Positions 54,200 through 64,000 of a stretch of 64,000 nt of DNA are shown here, in pieces. Numbering within the stretch: position 1 is the stretch's first letter; every line of letters starts with the position of its first letter. Both the position numbers and the translations under genes were made by a program. The notes beneath the pieces were generated by a model. That model was not told the origin of the DNA, ran no database searches, and worked only from the letters and a program-made list of their open reading frames with translations. The DNA comes from Cycas panzhihuaensis (Eukaryota; Cycadophyta): positions 73,167,741 to 73,231,740 of the forward strand of contig CM041465.1 in NCBI GenBank assembly GCA_023213395.1, written 5' to 3'.

Positions 54200-55450
54200 T
54201 GCCATCTAGTTTATTGAATCATATTTTATCGTCTGACAAGAAGACAAGAGCTCAAAAGAAGGGATAAACATTATCCAAACACTATAATTTGAGCCAATTT
54301 CCATATGTTACTCTCATAGATCCTAAGTCAAGAAACAAATAGGGTGGAGGAATAGCCAAAATTTCTCTATAGCAAAGATATTACACTTCCAAAAGTGGAA
54401 GGAAGAATATACAAAACATTCTGATGGAATTATCAAATGTTGTTAAGTAGGCACCATGGAGGTTTTCACATGGAAAATTAAGGCTAATTAAAGGTGAACA
54501 TTTCAAGTGTTTTCTAGTTGTTGCAATTGTTGTCACAATTGTCTTCTTTTAGGAACAATTATATTAGATGTAGATTTCCAAACATAAGTTTGAGTTGGGC
54601 CAATTATATTTAAAGGTAAGGCAAAACATGAGGGCATGTATGATGACAAAAATTACATCTTTCATAGTATAATCTTCTATAAATTTATTATCTTATTTTC
54701 ATTCATTATGTACGTGGCTAGCTGATGAATTGCAATTCTTTAGGTATGGGCCTAGCCAGTTGAGTACCTAAAATGTTGCATCATAGTCATAACAGGTTGC
54801 AGGTTCATTAACAATGTGTGATCCAAACACATATCAATTTCCTTGTAATGATCCAATGATGAAGATAAATAAGTGATCATCAATACAAAATCCTCACGCT
54901 CATGCAGTAAGTGATGATTACAAAGGTTCCATAAGTAGAAGGTGCAACATAGAAGGAGCAGGTAATCACAAGGCACAGGTAGCTGAAGCAAAGAAAGTAC
55001 AAGTAGATAAGTTTTTTTTCATCTCAGCTATGCTGAGATTTTTCTTGTCTACTCAAGGGCAATGACAACAAGTACTTTAACTTTCAGTTATAGCAAGTGC
55101 ATTGGTTCCCAGCAACACTAGATATATTGGCATAGAGTAATCCCATGTTCATGTTTCAACTAGTCATGATGAACCATGTATGCTAGGGACATCCTAGCAA
55201 CTAGTGGGCACGATAGCTAGTTATCCATGTGCCTTGATAGATGGTTTGTGTCTTATATGGACTTTAAACTAGCATAATGATGAGCTATATACCCCAGGGG
55301 CATTCTGCAATAGGTAGATGCAACAACTAGTTACCCATGCATTCCAGCTAATGTTTGTGACCCTATATAGACTTCATTCTTATTATAAAAAAGTGTTCAG
55401 TTATATCCAATGTGACCATGGTCTATTTCTAAAGTCTCTTACATGATGTA
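54200..55450. other. unassigned spacer with ~115-bp tandem duplication
   Basis: No gene or retroelement domain is visible in this stretch between TE-5 and TE-12. From ~55155 to 55378 two diverged copies of a ~115-bp unit lie head to tail, sharing ACTAGTTATCCATG/ACTAGTTACCCATG, ATGTTTGTGACC/GGTTTGTGTC and ATATAGACTT/ATATGGACTT. An ORF at 54752-54991 (minus) looks fortuitous. It ends in ATGTA, the TSD of TE-12, so 55450 was once joined to 62279. Confidence 0.6.
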
Positions 55451-55823
55451 TATTCGAGAACATGAAATCATACACACGTTTCCAACCGCAGAATCTTTTA
55501 CCATACACAACAAGCAAATAAATATACATACATAACAGATGCAAAGTACACTAGAATTTACGTGGGAAAACCCTTTTGGGAAAAAACCCACCACAAAAGG
55601 ATCCTTGATGGATCACTTGATTATTTCGCAATGAATCGATACAATGATTTTTCGATGTTGATTATACAAGGCCTCAAGGCATTTATACTCTCCCAAGAGG
55701 TGTCACTCGATTAAGGTTGTGACCCTCCGAATAAGTCACACCTTTTTGGCTTCACACCTTTTCACTTAATTAAACCACATTAACATTAACTAAGTGGTTT
55801 AATAATTAACTGCCACGTTAGCA
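55451..55823 (-). repeat. TE-12 3' LTR
   Basis: On the minus strand the block starts TGCTAACGTGGCAG; its terminal CA has become TA (plus-strand TATTCGAGAAC). It matches 61899-62273. A TATA-like GAGTATAAATGCC is present on the minus strand. Confidence 0.92.
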
Positions 55824-55888
55824 TCCCCCCTTAATGTGAATGTGGGGAGCCTGCCAACAACAACAGCTATGTTATCACAAGGCTAGGA

Positions 55889-56339
55889 TTATCCTACGGG
55901 TTCTTTATCCTTGTCGATACATCCCCCCTCAAGGATAACATTAGTGAGTCCAAGTCTGATATGCATCTTCGTGAATTGATCTTCAGTGAGAGGTTTGGTG
56001 AACACGTCTGCAAGCTAGAATTCACTCGGATAGTAGTCAACCTGTAGCTTTCGCAAGCTAGAATTCACTCAGACAGTAGTTGACCTGCAACTCCCCTAAT
56101 TTGATCTGCTCATGAATGTAATGATGTTGAATTTCAATGTGCTTCGTACGTGCATGAAACTCTAGATTCTTTGATAGGAAAATAGTACTTTGGTTATCGA
56201 CAAAGATAACCAGGTGTCCATTTAAAACTCTTAGAAACTCCAAGAGACCTTGCAACCATATGACTTCCTTCACACCTTTACTAAGTCCTTGATATTCTAC
56301 CTCTGTAGAAGAGAGCGCCACTATCTACTGCTTCTTCGA
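55889..56339 (-). pseudogene. TE-12 RNase H end with local duplication
   Basis: The frame reads MALSSTEVEYQGLSKG (catalytic Glu), FVDNQSTIFLSKNLEFHA (Asp), RTKHIEIQHHYIHEQI and VNYCLSEF. A ~43-bp tandem duplication at 56007-56092 (GCAAGCTAGAATTCACTC twice) inserts a second copy of VNY...SEF and shifts the frame. After it come the TKPLTEDQF-like part and KEPVG with TAA at 55889. A stop replaces Trp-Gln at the upstream edge (FVSW*). Confidence 0.87.
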
Positions 56340-57841
56340 CTACCACGAAACAAATCCATTGCTAACACCAAACAGGTATCCAACAGTGGACTTCCAATCA
56401 TCGAAATCTCCTCCCCAATCAGCATCAATGTAGTCATGCAATTTTATCTCTTCACCTCGACGGTATTCGAGACCAAGATTGATAGTCCCCTTCAAATACT
56501 TCAGAATCCGCTTCGCTGCAACCAAATGAGATTCTTGAGGATTCTGCATGTAGCGGGAAATCAACCCGACAGTGTATGCAATATTAGGCCTGGTATGAGT
56601 CAAATAGATCAGATTCCCTACCAACAGGTGATACTTTGTGCCATCTACAAAGGGCTTAGCCATATCCTTCTGCAACTTAGCACCTTTTACACATGGTATT
56701 GCAACTAGTTTGCAATTTTGCATTCCAAATTTCTCCAACAAGTTCTTCATATACTGTGACTGCAACAACATGATCTTGTCATCCATCTGCCTGACCTGAA
56801 TGCCCAAGAATAGTGAAGTCTCCCAAGGTCTGTCATGTCAAATGAAGCTCCTAGATTGGATTTGACTTTAGCAATAGCCTTGCCCACGATTCTGATGACC
56901 AAATCATCCACATACACCACACAAGCTACTATTGAAGTCCCTCTTCTCTTCACATACAGATTCGAGTCGAGTTCAGAAATCTTGAAACCTTCAACTTTCA
57001 ACTTTGCATCTATCTTTTCATACCAAGCACGAGGTGCTTGTTTCAAGCTATAGATTGACTTCTTCAAACGACACACAAGATGCTCCTCGCCATCCTTAAC
57101 AAATCCCAGAGGCTGTGACATATATATTTCCTACTTTAGATCTCCATTAAGAAATGCAGACTTTACGTCCATCTGATGTAACTCCCAACCATAAGCTACT
57201 GCTAAGGAAATCAACAAACGGACCGTTGTCATTTTGGAGACTGGTGCAAATGTCTCCTCATAGTCAATTCTTTCTTTCTGCTTGAAACCCTGCACAACAA
57301 GTCTTGCCTTAAACTTGTCCACTGCTCCATCGGAGCAGAACTTTGTCTTGTAGACCCACTTGCATCCTACAAGATTCTTTGTCGGAGGTAGTGGAACTAA
57401 ATTCCACGTGTTGTTCTTTAGCGGAGAACTATACTCCTCTTCCATTGCAGCTCTCCATCTTGGATCTCCTTTCGCTTCATTGAACGAATCAGGATTACTA
57501 GAGTCGTTGGTGTCTACCAGCAGAGTTCGATTGGCATGCTGACTTTGTGTTCTTCGATCATCAGTTAAGGCATGCATCGCCACACCGGAATCTTCTAGAG
57601 TCTTCCTTGCCCATAAAGGTATTGAAGGACCTGTTGCTGGAGGTACTTCAAATCGCGGCGGCTCCTCACTATTACTCGTCCCACTTGATCCTGCTTCCTC
57701 AAGTGTTTCAACAACTAGCTCATTGTCCTCTTCGCTTGATGAATCTGGGGAATGGGAGAAGGGGGGGTAAAAGGGCTCCTCTGATGATCGGTCAACATGA
57801 TATGTCGATGTCTCATCAAATTTGACATCTCGACTAACCAT
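56340..57841 (-). pseudogene. TE-12 reverse transcriptase and RNase H start
   Basis: Open stretches 57131-57841, 56747-57121 and 56340-56807 carry, in order, a Ser/Glu/Pro linker, [56 protein letters not shown], a stop, [50 protein letters not shown] (YVDD), FDMTDLGRLHY, a frameshift near 56800, GIQVRQMDDKIMLL, then RNase H YIDADWGGDFDDWKSTVGY. Only a few breaks separate this from a working RT of family size. Confidence 0.9.
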
Positions 57842-58834
57842 AATCTTCTCCCCCTATGGATCCCATAGTTTGTAGGCTTTATTCTCAATGCAATACCCCA
57901 TGAATATACACTTCAAACTTTTCTGATCCAACTTCTTTCCGATATCATCTGGGATGTGGGCGTACGCTATACACCCAAACGTTCTTACATGGCTAATGAC
58001 AGGCTTACAACCGGTCCATTTTTCTTTGGGGGTCATGCTACGAACTACTTGAGTGGGTACCCGATTCAAAATATAAACAGCAGTTGCCACAGCTTCTACT
58101 CAAAACTTCGATGGCAGGTTTTTAGCATGCACCATACACCTCGCCATCTCCATCATGGTATGGTTCTTTCTTTTAGCAACTCCATTCTGTTGTGGGATAT
58201 ACGGGACCGTAAATTCCCGCTTTATACCATGATCACGACAAAATTGATTGAACGCATTATTGTTGTATTCCTTGCCATTATCACTTCTTAACGACTTTAT
58301 TTTCTTATCACATTCATTTTCAACCATTGCTTTCCAATCATGAAAGCGATCAAACACATCTGACTTGTTCTTGAGAAAGTAAACCCAGGCCTTCCTGGTG
58401 TAGTCATCTACAAATACAAGGGTATAACAAGCTCCAAATATCGAAGGGTTAGGAAGAGGACCCATTATGTCTGAATGTACAAGCTCCAACTTCTCCTTGG
58501 CTCTCCAGGCATTATCTTGAGCAAAATGGCAGCAGTGGCGCTTGCCATACATACACCCTTCGCACACACCATCTGAGCAGGTAACCGACGGCAATCCTTC
58601 CACCATTTTTAACCTCTTCAATAGTGCAATACTCCTGTAATTAAGGTGACCTAGGCGGTTGTGCCACAACTTACTCATGTCATCCACGCTGGCAACAAAG
58701 GCATAGGACTTCTTCTGAGACTGAAACGTTTCAAACACCCAAAAGTTGTCCCTGACTTTCCTAGTAGCTATGACAACAAAGTTCTGTTTCGGATCCTTAA
58801 TCAGGCATTTGTCATCGTAGAGCTCCACCTTCAT
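57842..58834 (-). pseudogene. TE-12 integrase, catalytic Glu replaced
   Basis: The ORF 58100-58834 reads LWHNRLGHLNYRSIALLKRL, CEGCMYGKRHCCHF (intact HHCC module), LVHSDIMGPLPNPS (Asp), VDDYTRKAWVYFLKNKSD, SLRSDNGKEYNNNAFNQF (Asp) and NGVAKRKNHTMMEMARCM. The Glu of the usual NGVAERKN is Lys, so the D,D-35-E triad is broken. A stop follows at 58100 (Trp of FWAE). The next ORF (57854-58090) carries VRTFGCIAYAHIPDDIGKK and KCIFMGYCIENKAYKLWDP. Confidence 0.9.
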
Positions 58835-58859
58835 ACCTTGTTTGCAGATCTCTCAGGTT

Positions 58860-59911
58860 GAAAGAAGGTTCAACTACATCTTCGGTACATAATACATCTC
58901 AGTAAATTTACCTCCTACAATGGAAACTTCACTGCTATCTTCTATCGGCAAGACACGAGCATCTCCAAGGACAATCTCATCACCACTGTAATTTGAAGTC
59001 ATCGTATCGAAGTTCCATCTCTGGTAAGAAATGTGCTTCTGTGCTCCAGAGTCAAGCACCCAATAATCTCTCCGATCTGATTTAGCTGATAAGGCTTTTG
59101 CTCAGACACTGTGAGTAGCTGCGTTCTTCCCTTTATCATCCTGGTTGACTTTGCGCTTGTCACGATGCTTGAACCAACAGTTCTTCTCAAGGTGACCCTC
59201 CTTCTTGCAGTAATTGCATTTCCCGTTGAACTTCCTTTTGTCTTGAGAACTTTCTCCTGACCTCTATGTGATCTTCTCCTCCTTAGTGGCCTCCTTCCTC
59301 TGAGTTTTCATAGCTAAGGCCTGGCTTGAACCAGAACCTCCAAGTATACCGTGATGTTTGAGATTGGCATCCTCTGCTAGAATCAGGTTTTTAAGCCCAT
59401 TAAATATCTCTGCTTCCATCACTTCATCTCTACCATAAATGGTCTGGAATGTGGCGAAGGCAGCCGGTAGTTTTGACATGATTATTGCGAATAGCAATGC
59501 ATCATTGATTGAGTTTGGCTTCAATTCCTCTAGCTTATTCTTCAAGTCCGTAATCTTGTTAAGGTAGGAGTTGATGTTGTTCTCATCCTCCACATGCGAG
59601 TTGAGTAATTCCAACACCAGTGCAAGACGTCTATTCGTCTACTTCTTTTCAAACGTATCACACAATTTTTTCTATATCTCAGCCAGTTCGTCTAGATTGT
59701 GAACCAATGCTCTCTGGTCCGGCGCCAGTGACAGTTTTAACAGCCCCACGGCCATAAATTGCTTCTCTTCGAGAGTAATTCGCTCCTTATTTCTAATGGA
59801 ATCGCAGGCACTTTTGTCTTTGTGATTCACCATCAGAATAAGTTCCATATTGGCCTTCCACTCGCTGAAATTGTTACCATTGAAGATAACTTTGGGCATA
59901 ATGTGCTCCAT
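58860..59911 (-). pseudogene. TE-12 gag-protease
   Basis: Gag starts at ATG 59911 (MEHIMPKVIFNGNNFSEWKA), passes an internal shift near 59700 and a stop (Gln/Arg), and is open over 59264-59617 (LMLELLNSHVEDENNINSYL-like, KLPAAFATFQTIYGRDEVME). The zinc knuckle CNYCKKEGHLEKNC (59225-59184) is intact. The protease core WVLDSGAQKHISY (59062-59024) is intact too, followed by KFTEMYYVPKM. This is the best copy of gag and protease for the TE-3/TE-6/TE-12 family. Confidence 0.9.
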
Positions 59912-61241
59912 CTTCGAGAAACGAGCTTCAATACGAAACAATCGATACCAGAACAAACATCTGCAGGACAAAAGTGCACCCCTGTGTCCTCTAGCTCACG
60001 AGCATGCTTCCAAGGGCACCCAACACCGACTATACCCACGTTAAGTGAGCCACTGACTGTTTATGCCTATTCAATTGTCAACAAACGGCCTTAAAACACC
60101 CCAAAAAGGTGTAAAAAATGACCCTTAAGGCACTCAAAACAATGCTCCAAGAACAAAGGACGGCTCCACACGACTATAGTGCATAGTCTCCAAGTCTAAA
60201 TCACAAAAGATCTCCTCAACCCGTGCTCAAAACGAACCAAGAACACTCCAAATACACTCACAATAGGTAAAATATCATAGATATCAATGGCAAAGGACCT
60301 TTTATAAAGTTCAACTAAAAGGACAATATACCAAAAGGCATATTCCAAGTGTGGCGACTTTTCACTCCTTACGCAACTTAAAAAACATAACATACATGCT
60401 TAAATCAAGGTATTGATATTTATAAGCCTTAAGCTAAGGTTGCAAAGGCTTAATAAATCGAAATATACGTCGTTTCTTATCTCAATGCATTGGTAGTCAA
60501 CGAAATGTGACTGTTGTGTGAAGAGAAATGGCAGCCCCGCACAGTGCGTAAATCACCACCAAGGTTTGCGGTAGTCAGACAGAGGAAGGGTCAGTTGTGG
60601 AGTTGTGCGCATCACAAACAAACCAGCGCACATATATATGGACCTCCCACGCACCGGAATAGCTGGTAAACAGTCCAACTATCTCATACAAGATCCTAGC
60701 CACGTAGTCCCGCACCCAGCCAACTCAAATACCAACCAGCCACTAGAAACGCATGCTCAGACAACATGAACAGTGCCCAGCCAGCTCGGATACTAACCAA
60801 CCACCAGAAACACGTGCTTAGACAACACAAACAGCGCCCAACCAACCCTTACAAGCTCCAAAAAGGCACACACATAGCCCAGTCACCTCTTATCACACAG
60901 ATGCAACCTCAGAATGTGCTTACGACTGAGGTATGGGTCCTTTCTCAAATATCATGGCACTACAACTCAAAGTTCAGTCATAGCCATTTGTGGTGCTAAT
61001 AAATGCAGCCCAGTTTTAGCATAGAGGGCAGAAAACAGTCCAAACAAGGCTTCAATCTCTCCCTTACACAGACAAGGTGCTTTTTAATGGCCACAAAAGC
61101 TAATTTTCTTTGAATTTTATAGTGTTTTTGATGTGTAAAGAACCGACTTACGTGTATATATAGATGGTTGTCCTTATAGTTGTCGAATCACCATCAGGAC
61201 GTGCTCTGCAGGCTTGAATTACTGCTACAGTTCTTCAATCT
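59912..61241 (-). other. TE-12 leader, gag side, with short repeats
   Basis: This is non-coding leader. At ~60722-60845 a ~58-bp unit occurs about twice (ACCAGCCACTAGAAACGCATGC and ACCAACCACCAGAAACACGTGC, each followed by AGACAACA), rich in CCCAACCA or CCCAGCCA. The same motif on the other strand is GGTTGGG, as in the TE-6 leader. ORFs here match nothing. Confidence 0.65.
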
Positions 61242-61622
61242 GTTAGAATATAATGTTTAATGTGTGTGTGGTTAAGTAAAGTGTGTCCTAGGATTAATAG
61301 TCATAGTCCTAAGTCTTAGAGTCAAAGAGTCACTATAATATTGTATGAGAAGATAGAAGCCTATTGGTCAAGTTAGTTGGTGTAATGTCATTGGTCAGGA
61401 CAAAGGTATTTGTCCCACATGCATTACTTGTCTTGTATGTCCTCCCACCTCCTTTGTATATAAAGGTGGTTGTGGTAGTATATGTGATCAAGGAATCATC
61501 AAGGCTCATATTGAGTCTTTGGTGTTGCGATATGTTAATGCATTCTGATTATGTTGAGTTACTCTTTGTTCACTGATATTGTTATTGTGGTTGATGAATG
61601 TTTTCCATGTTAAAGTCTAACA
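61242..61622 (+). mobile_element. TE-13: solo LTR of the TE-2 family
   Basis: The 381-bp LTR starts TGTTAGAATATAATGTTTAATG and ends AAAGTCTAACA, with a perfect CAATC TSD (61237-61241 and 61623-61627). It lacks any internal sequence, so it arose by LTR-LTR recombination. TATATAAA lies at 61457-61464. It matches the TE-2 3' LTR along its length. Confidence 0.94.
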
Positions 61623-61898
61623 CAATCGGTTTTGGATGACCCCCAACGAGTCAACTCCAATCACAACCGTGATCTTCAGGCTTGAATTTGACTCCAACAA
61701 ACCCTTATACTCTGTTGAATAGTGAATTTCACAACTTCAACCACTACTAAGTCGTTGTGCCTGCTTCTACACATTGTTGGGGTTGATGGACCCTCAATGC
61801 TTGTCTTGGGTTAAACGGCGTTACCCGACAACCAACGATTCTACTGCTCCGCTCAACGTCAGGCTTCAGCTGTGTAGGACCCTATGGCTCTAATACCA
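61623..61898 (-). other. TE-12 leader, LTR side, and primer site
   Basis: The leader resumes after TE-13. The primer site at 61887-61898 reads TGGTATTAGAGC on the minus strand, one change from the initiator-Met type. Confidence 0.85.
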
Positions 61899-62273
61899 TG
61901 TTCGGGAACATGAAATCATACACAAACGCTCCCAATCGTAGAATCTTTTACCATACACAACAAGCAAACAAATATACATAGATAACAGATGCACAGTACA
62001 CAAGAATTTACGTGGGAAAACCCTTTCAGGAAAAAATCCACCACAAAAGGATCCTTAATGGATCACTTGATTATTTCACAATGAATCGATACAATGATTC
62101 TTCGATATTGAATATACAAGGCCTCAAGGCATTTATACTCTCCCAAGAGGTGTCACTTAATTAGGGTTGCGACCCTCCGAATAAATTGCACCTTTTTGGC
62201 TTCACACCTTTTCACTTAATTAAACTACATTAACATTAACTACGTATCTTAATAATTAACTGCCACATTAATA
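61899..62273 (-). repeat. TE-12 5' LTR
   Basis: On the plus strand the block starts TGTTCGGGAACATG; its far end is mutated (CCACATTAATA where the family has CCACGTTAGCA). The ATGTA TSD follows at 62274-62278. Confidence 0.92.
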
Positions 62274-63317
62274 ATGTAATTGGGTCTTATTATGATGATT
62301 GTTAATCATGTTATAATAGTTTTGACATGTAACAAATGGAATGTATGAGGGGGCCAATAAATTAGGATAGTAGGATAGATTAGGAAACAATAGAGTACAA
62401 ACACAATAGGCCGACATACAAAGAAATTAGATTGGGAAGAAGGAATCAAAGACAGTCGATGTTGTAAAGATTTTAGCTAGAAATGGATAGACATGTTCGG
62501 GGAACTGAAAAGAGGGTGAAGAACATTTGAGAGAGAAGTACACCATCAAGGGTTGTCTTTGCAATTCATGGTCATGCCCTAACAATCATTAGTTTTACCC
62601 AAATAAAGGACTGAATAGACTTTTAATACAAGGTCACCTGTAGTATGTTCAAAAGTTTTTGGGGGAAGGAGATGGCATTTGAGAATTTTGAATTAATTTG
62701 ATTGAGTCACTCGACAATTTTGTACTAGGGGAGATGTGTGCTGGCAAGTTTGCACTAAGTTCTAAAGTTGTTTTGAGACTAAAGACCAACTGAAGAAGAG
62801 AAATCGCAAGCATGAGTATGTCAATTGCAATCATTATATGGTGATCATGGTCATAGTATCTCCATCGATAACATAGTGACTGCAATCGACAATTATGGTC
62901 AACTTGTTCCACTTGTGTTTCTAATGTACTTCTTGTAAACAAATGGTTAGTTATGAGTTAGTTAATAGTCAGTTGGGATATGGTTGGGAAAAAAGAGTAT
63001 AAAAAAGATATTAATGTATAAGTGAGGGGGATATGTTTGGGGGTATGCTTTGGCTATTGAAGTCATTCCTTCTTCTTCATTGTATGCCTCATTGGGTGTT
63101 GGTCTAAAGGCTCTTGAGTTGATGTACTTCGGGGCAGGCCCTTCTCGAGCCAATGTAATCCCCTTTTTGGTAATGAATATGGTTTTGCCTCATATCATGG
63201 TGTAACTTAGTGTTTTTACATGTTAGTATTCCTTTGTGTGTCCCTTCTTATATGGTTGTTCCACAAATGGTAAGTAGGCACACACAGCCTAATGTTGCAC
63301 TTTAATCGATTAAGATA
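62274..63317. other. unassigned spacer
   Basis: This continues the sequence left of TE-12. I see no recognised gene. Minus-strand ORFs at 62649-62942 and 62962-63153 have no known motif. The phrase GAGTATAAAAAAGAT (62996-63010) could be a TATA box of an unrecognised old LTR, but no partner is visible. Confidence 0.5.
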
Positions 63318-63644
63318 GACTACAAAGTTGTTGTTGGAACAATCTGGTTGAGACAAATTGAATATTTAGGACTTCATTGGGAGGAAGCAACAAAGTTATA
63401 TTGTTATAATCAGAGTACACTAAAAATTGCCATGAATCCAATATTTCATACACACACCAAACACATTGATGTCAATCATCATTTCATCAAGGAAAAAATC
63501 TAGAATGGAAAAATCAAGTTGATATATAGGCCCTTCGATAAGCAACTAGCAAACATTTTCACCAAACCACTTTCTTGAGAAAATTTTGAAAAATTCAAAT
63601 TTGGTATTGCTTTAAGAGTCAATGATGTAAACATTAAGGGAGGA
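63318..63644 (+). pseudogene. TE-14 RNase H fragment and purine tract
   Basis: The frame reads DYKVVVGTIWLRQIEYLGL, LYCYNQSTLKIAMNPIFH (the usual DNQS is YNQS), THTKHIDVNHHFIKEKI, a TAG, GKIKLIYRPFDKQLANIF, TKPLS, a TGA and NFEKFKFGIALRVND. This is the C-terminal third of a copia RNase H. The upstream pol is missing. The purine tract ATTAAGGGAGGA (63633-63644) abuts the LTR, as in a normal 3' end. Confidence 0.85.
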
Positions 63645-63898
63645 TGTTAGATTTAATATTTATAAAGATGGTATTAGGGTGTAATTTGTTAAAATATTAA
63701 TGTTCTATCCTATGTTTTACCTTGGGGTTTCTTATGTATAATTAAGAATCATGTGTCATGTCCCCTCTTCTATCAAAAAATGACACTTGGCATACATGTA
63801 TAGGGTTTCTCTTCTAAACAAGATGTATTTATATGAGAGAGAAACTCTCGCCCATCATTAATGAAGTACACTTCTTTCCAAATTTTGTCTTTTCAACA
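63645..63898 (+). repeat. TE-14 LTR
   Basis: The 254-bp block starts TGTTAGATTTAATATTT and ends GTCTTTTCAACA. It has a purine tract on its left and TGGTATCAAAGC on its right, so it serves as a 3' LTR for the fragment on the left and a 5' LTR for the element on the right. It resembles the TE-5 LTR. Confidence 0.85.
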
Positions 63899-64000
63899 TG
63901 GTATCAAAGCAGGATTGTTAGGGCATCTGCATAGAATCCAGAAGAAGGAGAAAATTGACTGAAGAGAAAATTAAAGGACAAGACAATTTGTTTTTTTTTA
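63899..64000 (+). other. TE-14 primer site and leader start
   Basis: TGGTATCAAAGC (63899-63910) is an initiator-Met-type primer site with one change. The leader of an element continues off the right edge. Confidence 0.75.

Larger units (their letters stand above)
55451..62273 (-). mobile_element. TE-12: complete copia element
   Basis: This 6823-bp minus-strand element has LTRs of 373 and 375 bp and a perfect ATGTA TSD (55446-55450 and 62274-62278). Its primer site TGGTATTAGAGC (minus strand) is at 61887-61898 and its purine tract AAGGGGGGA at 55824-55832. Gag-pol runs from 59911 to 55889. The solo LTR TE-13 lies in its leader. LTR divergence is clearly higher than in TE-9 or TE-4, so it is older. 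It gives the family's most complete pol in this window. Confidence 0.93.

Noticed and set aside
62649-63153. Two minus-strand ORFs (97 and 63 codons) near the right end
   Set aside because: They show no domain or codon pattern, and the plus strand here looks like decayed non-coding DNA.

Overview
The window is repeat-rich plant nuclear DNA. It holds LTR retrotransposons nested inside one another, almost all Ty1/copia type plus one Ty3/gypsy type. Most boundaries can be placed from LTR pairs, the initiator-Met-tRNA-like primer site (TGGTATCAGAGC), polypurine tracts and 5-bp target-site duplications (TSDs). I see no intact host gene, rRNA, tRNA or CRISPR array. The density, nesting depth and many copia families fit a large-genome seed plant, possibly a gymnosperm; the species is not identifiable by eye.

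Layout, with labels used below. TE-5 is an old minus-strand copia element whose 5' end is at 54199; all other elements up to 53924 sit in it. Left branch: TE-3 (copia, minus, to 14809) lies in TE-5. TE-2 (plus, 4365-8579) lies in TE-3. TE-1 (gypsy, minus, 1-4364) lies in the 5' LTR of TE-2, and TE-4 (plus, 12399-14702) lies in the 5' LTR of TE-3. Middle branch: TE-6 (copia, plus, 16131-42513) lies in TE-5, and TE-7 (copia, plus, 17420-37484) lies in the leader of TE-6. TE-7 itself holds TE-8 (copia, plus, 18944-26297) and TE-9 (copia, minus, 30909-35864). Right branch: TE-10 (plus, 43213-47858) lies in the gag of TE-5 and TE-11 (copia, plus, 48738-53924) in its leader. Outside TE-5 come an unassigned spacer, TE-12 (copia, minus, 55451-62273) with a solo LTR (TE-13, 61242-61622) in its leader, more spacer, and TE-14 (63318-64000), which shows RNase H, LTR and a new primer site in a row.

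Families: TE-3, TE-6 and TE-12 share LTR and gag-pol type. TE-9 and TE-11 form a second family. The TE-5 and TE-14 LTRs resemble each other. TE-2, TE-10 and TE-13 share LTRs and form a pol-less group.

The most interesting content is in TE-2 and TE-10. Neither encodes protease, integrase or reverse transcriptase. Each has one long reading frame: a short copia-gag-like N-terminus fused to a conserved region that I do not recognise. Each also carries pieces of host genes. TE-2 has an exon-joined piece of a 3'-5' exonuclease-like gene. TE-10 has pieces resembling a receptor-like kinase (sense) and a plant p300/CBP-type histone acetyltransferase plus a universal stress protein (both antisense). 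These look like gene-capturing non-autonomous retrotransposons. The rest of the coding content is decayed gag-pol.
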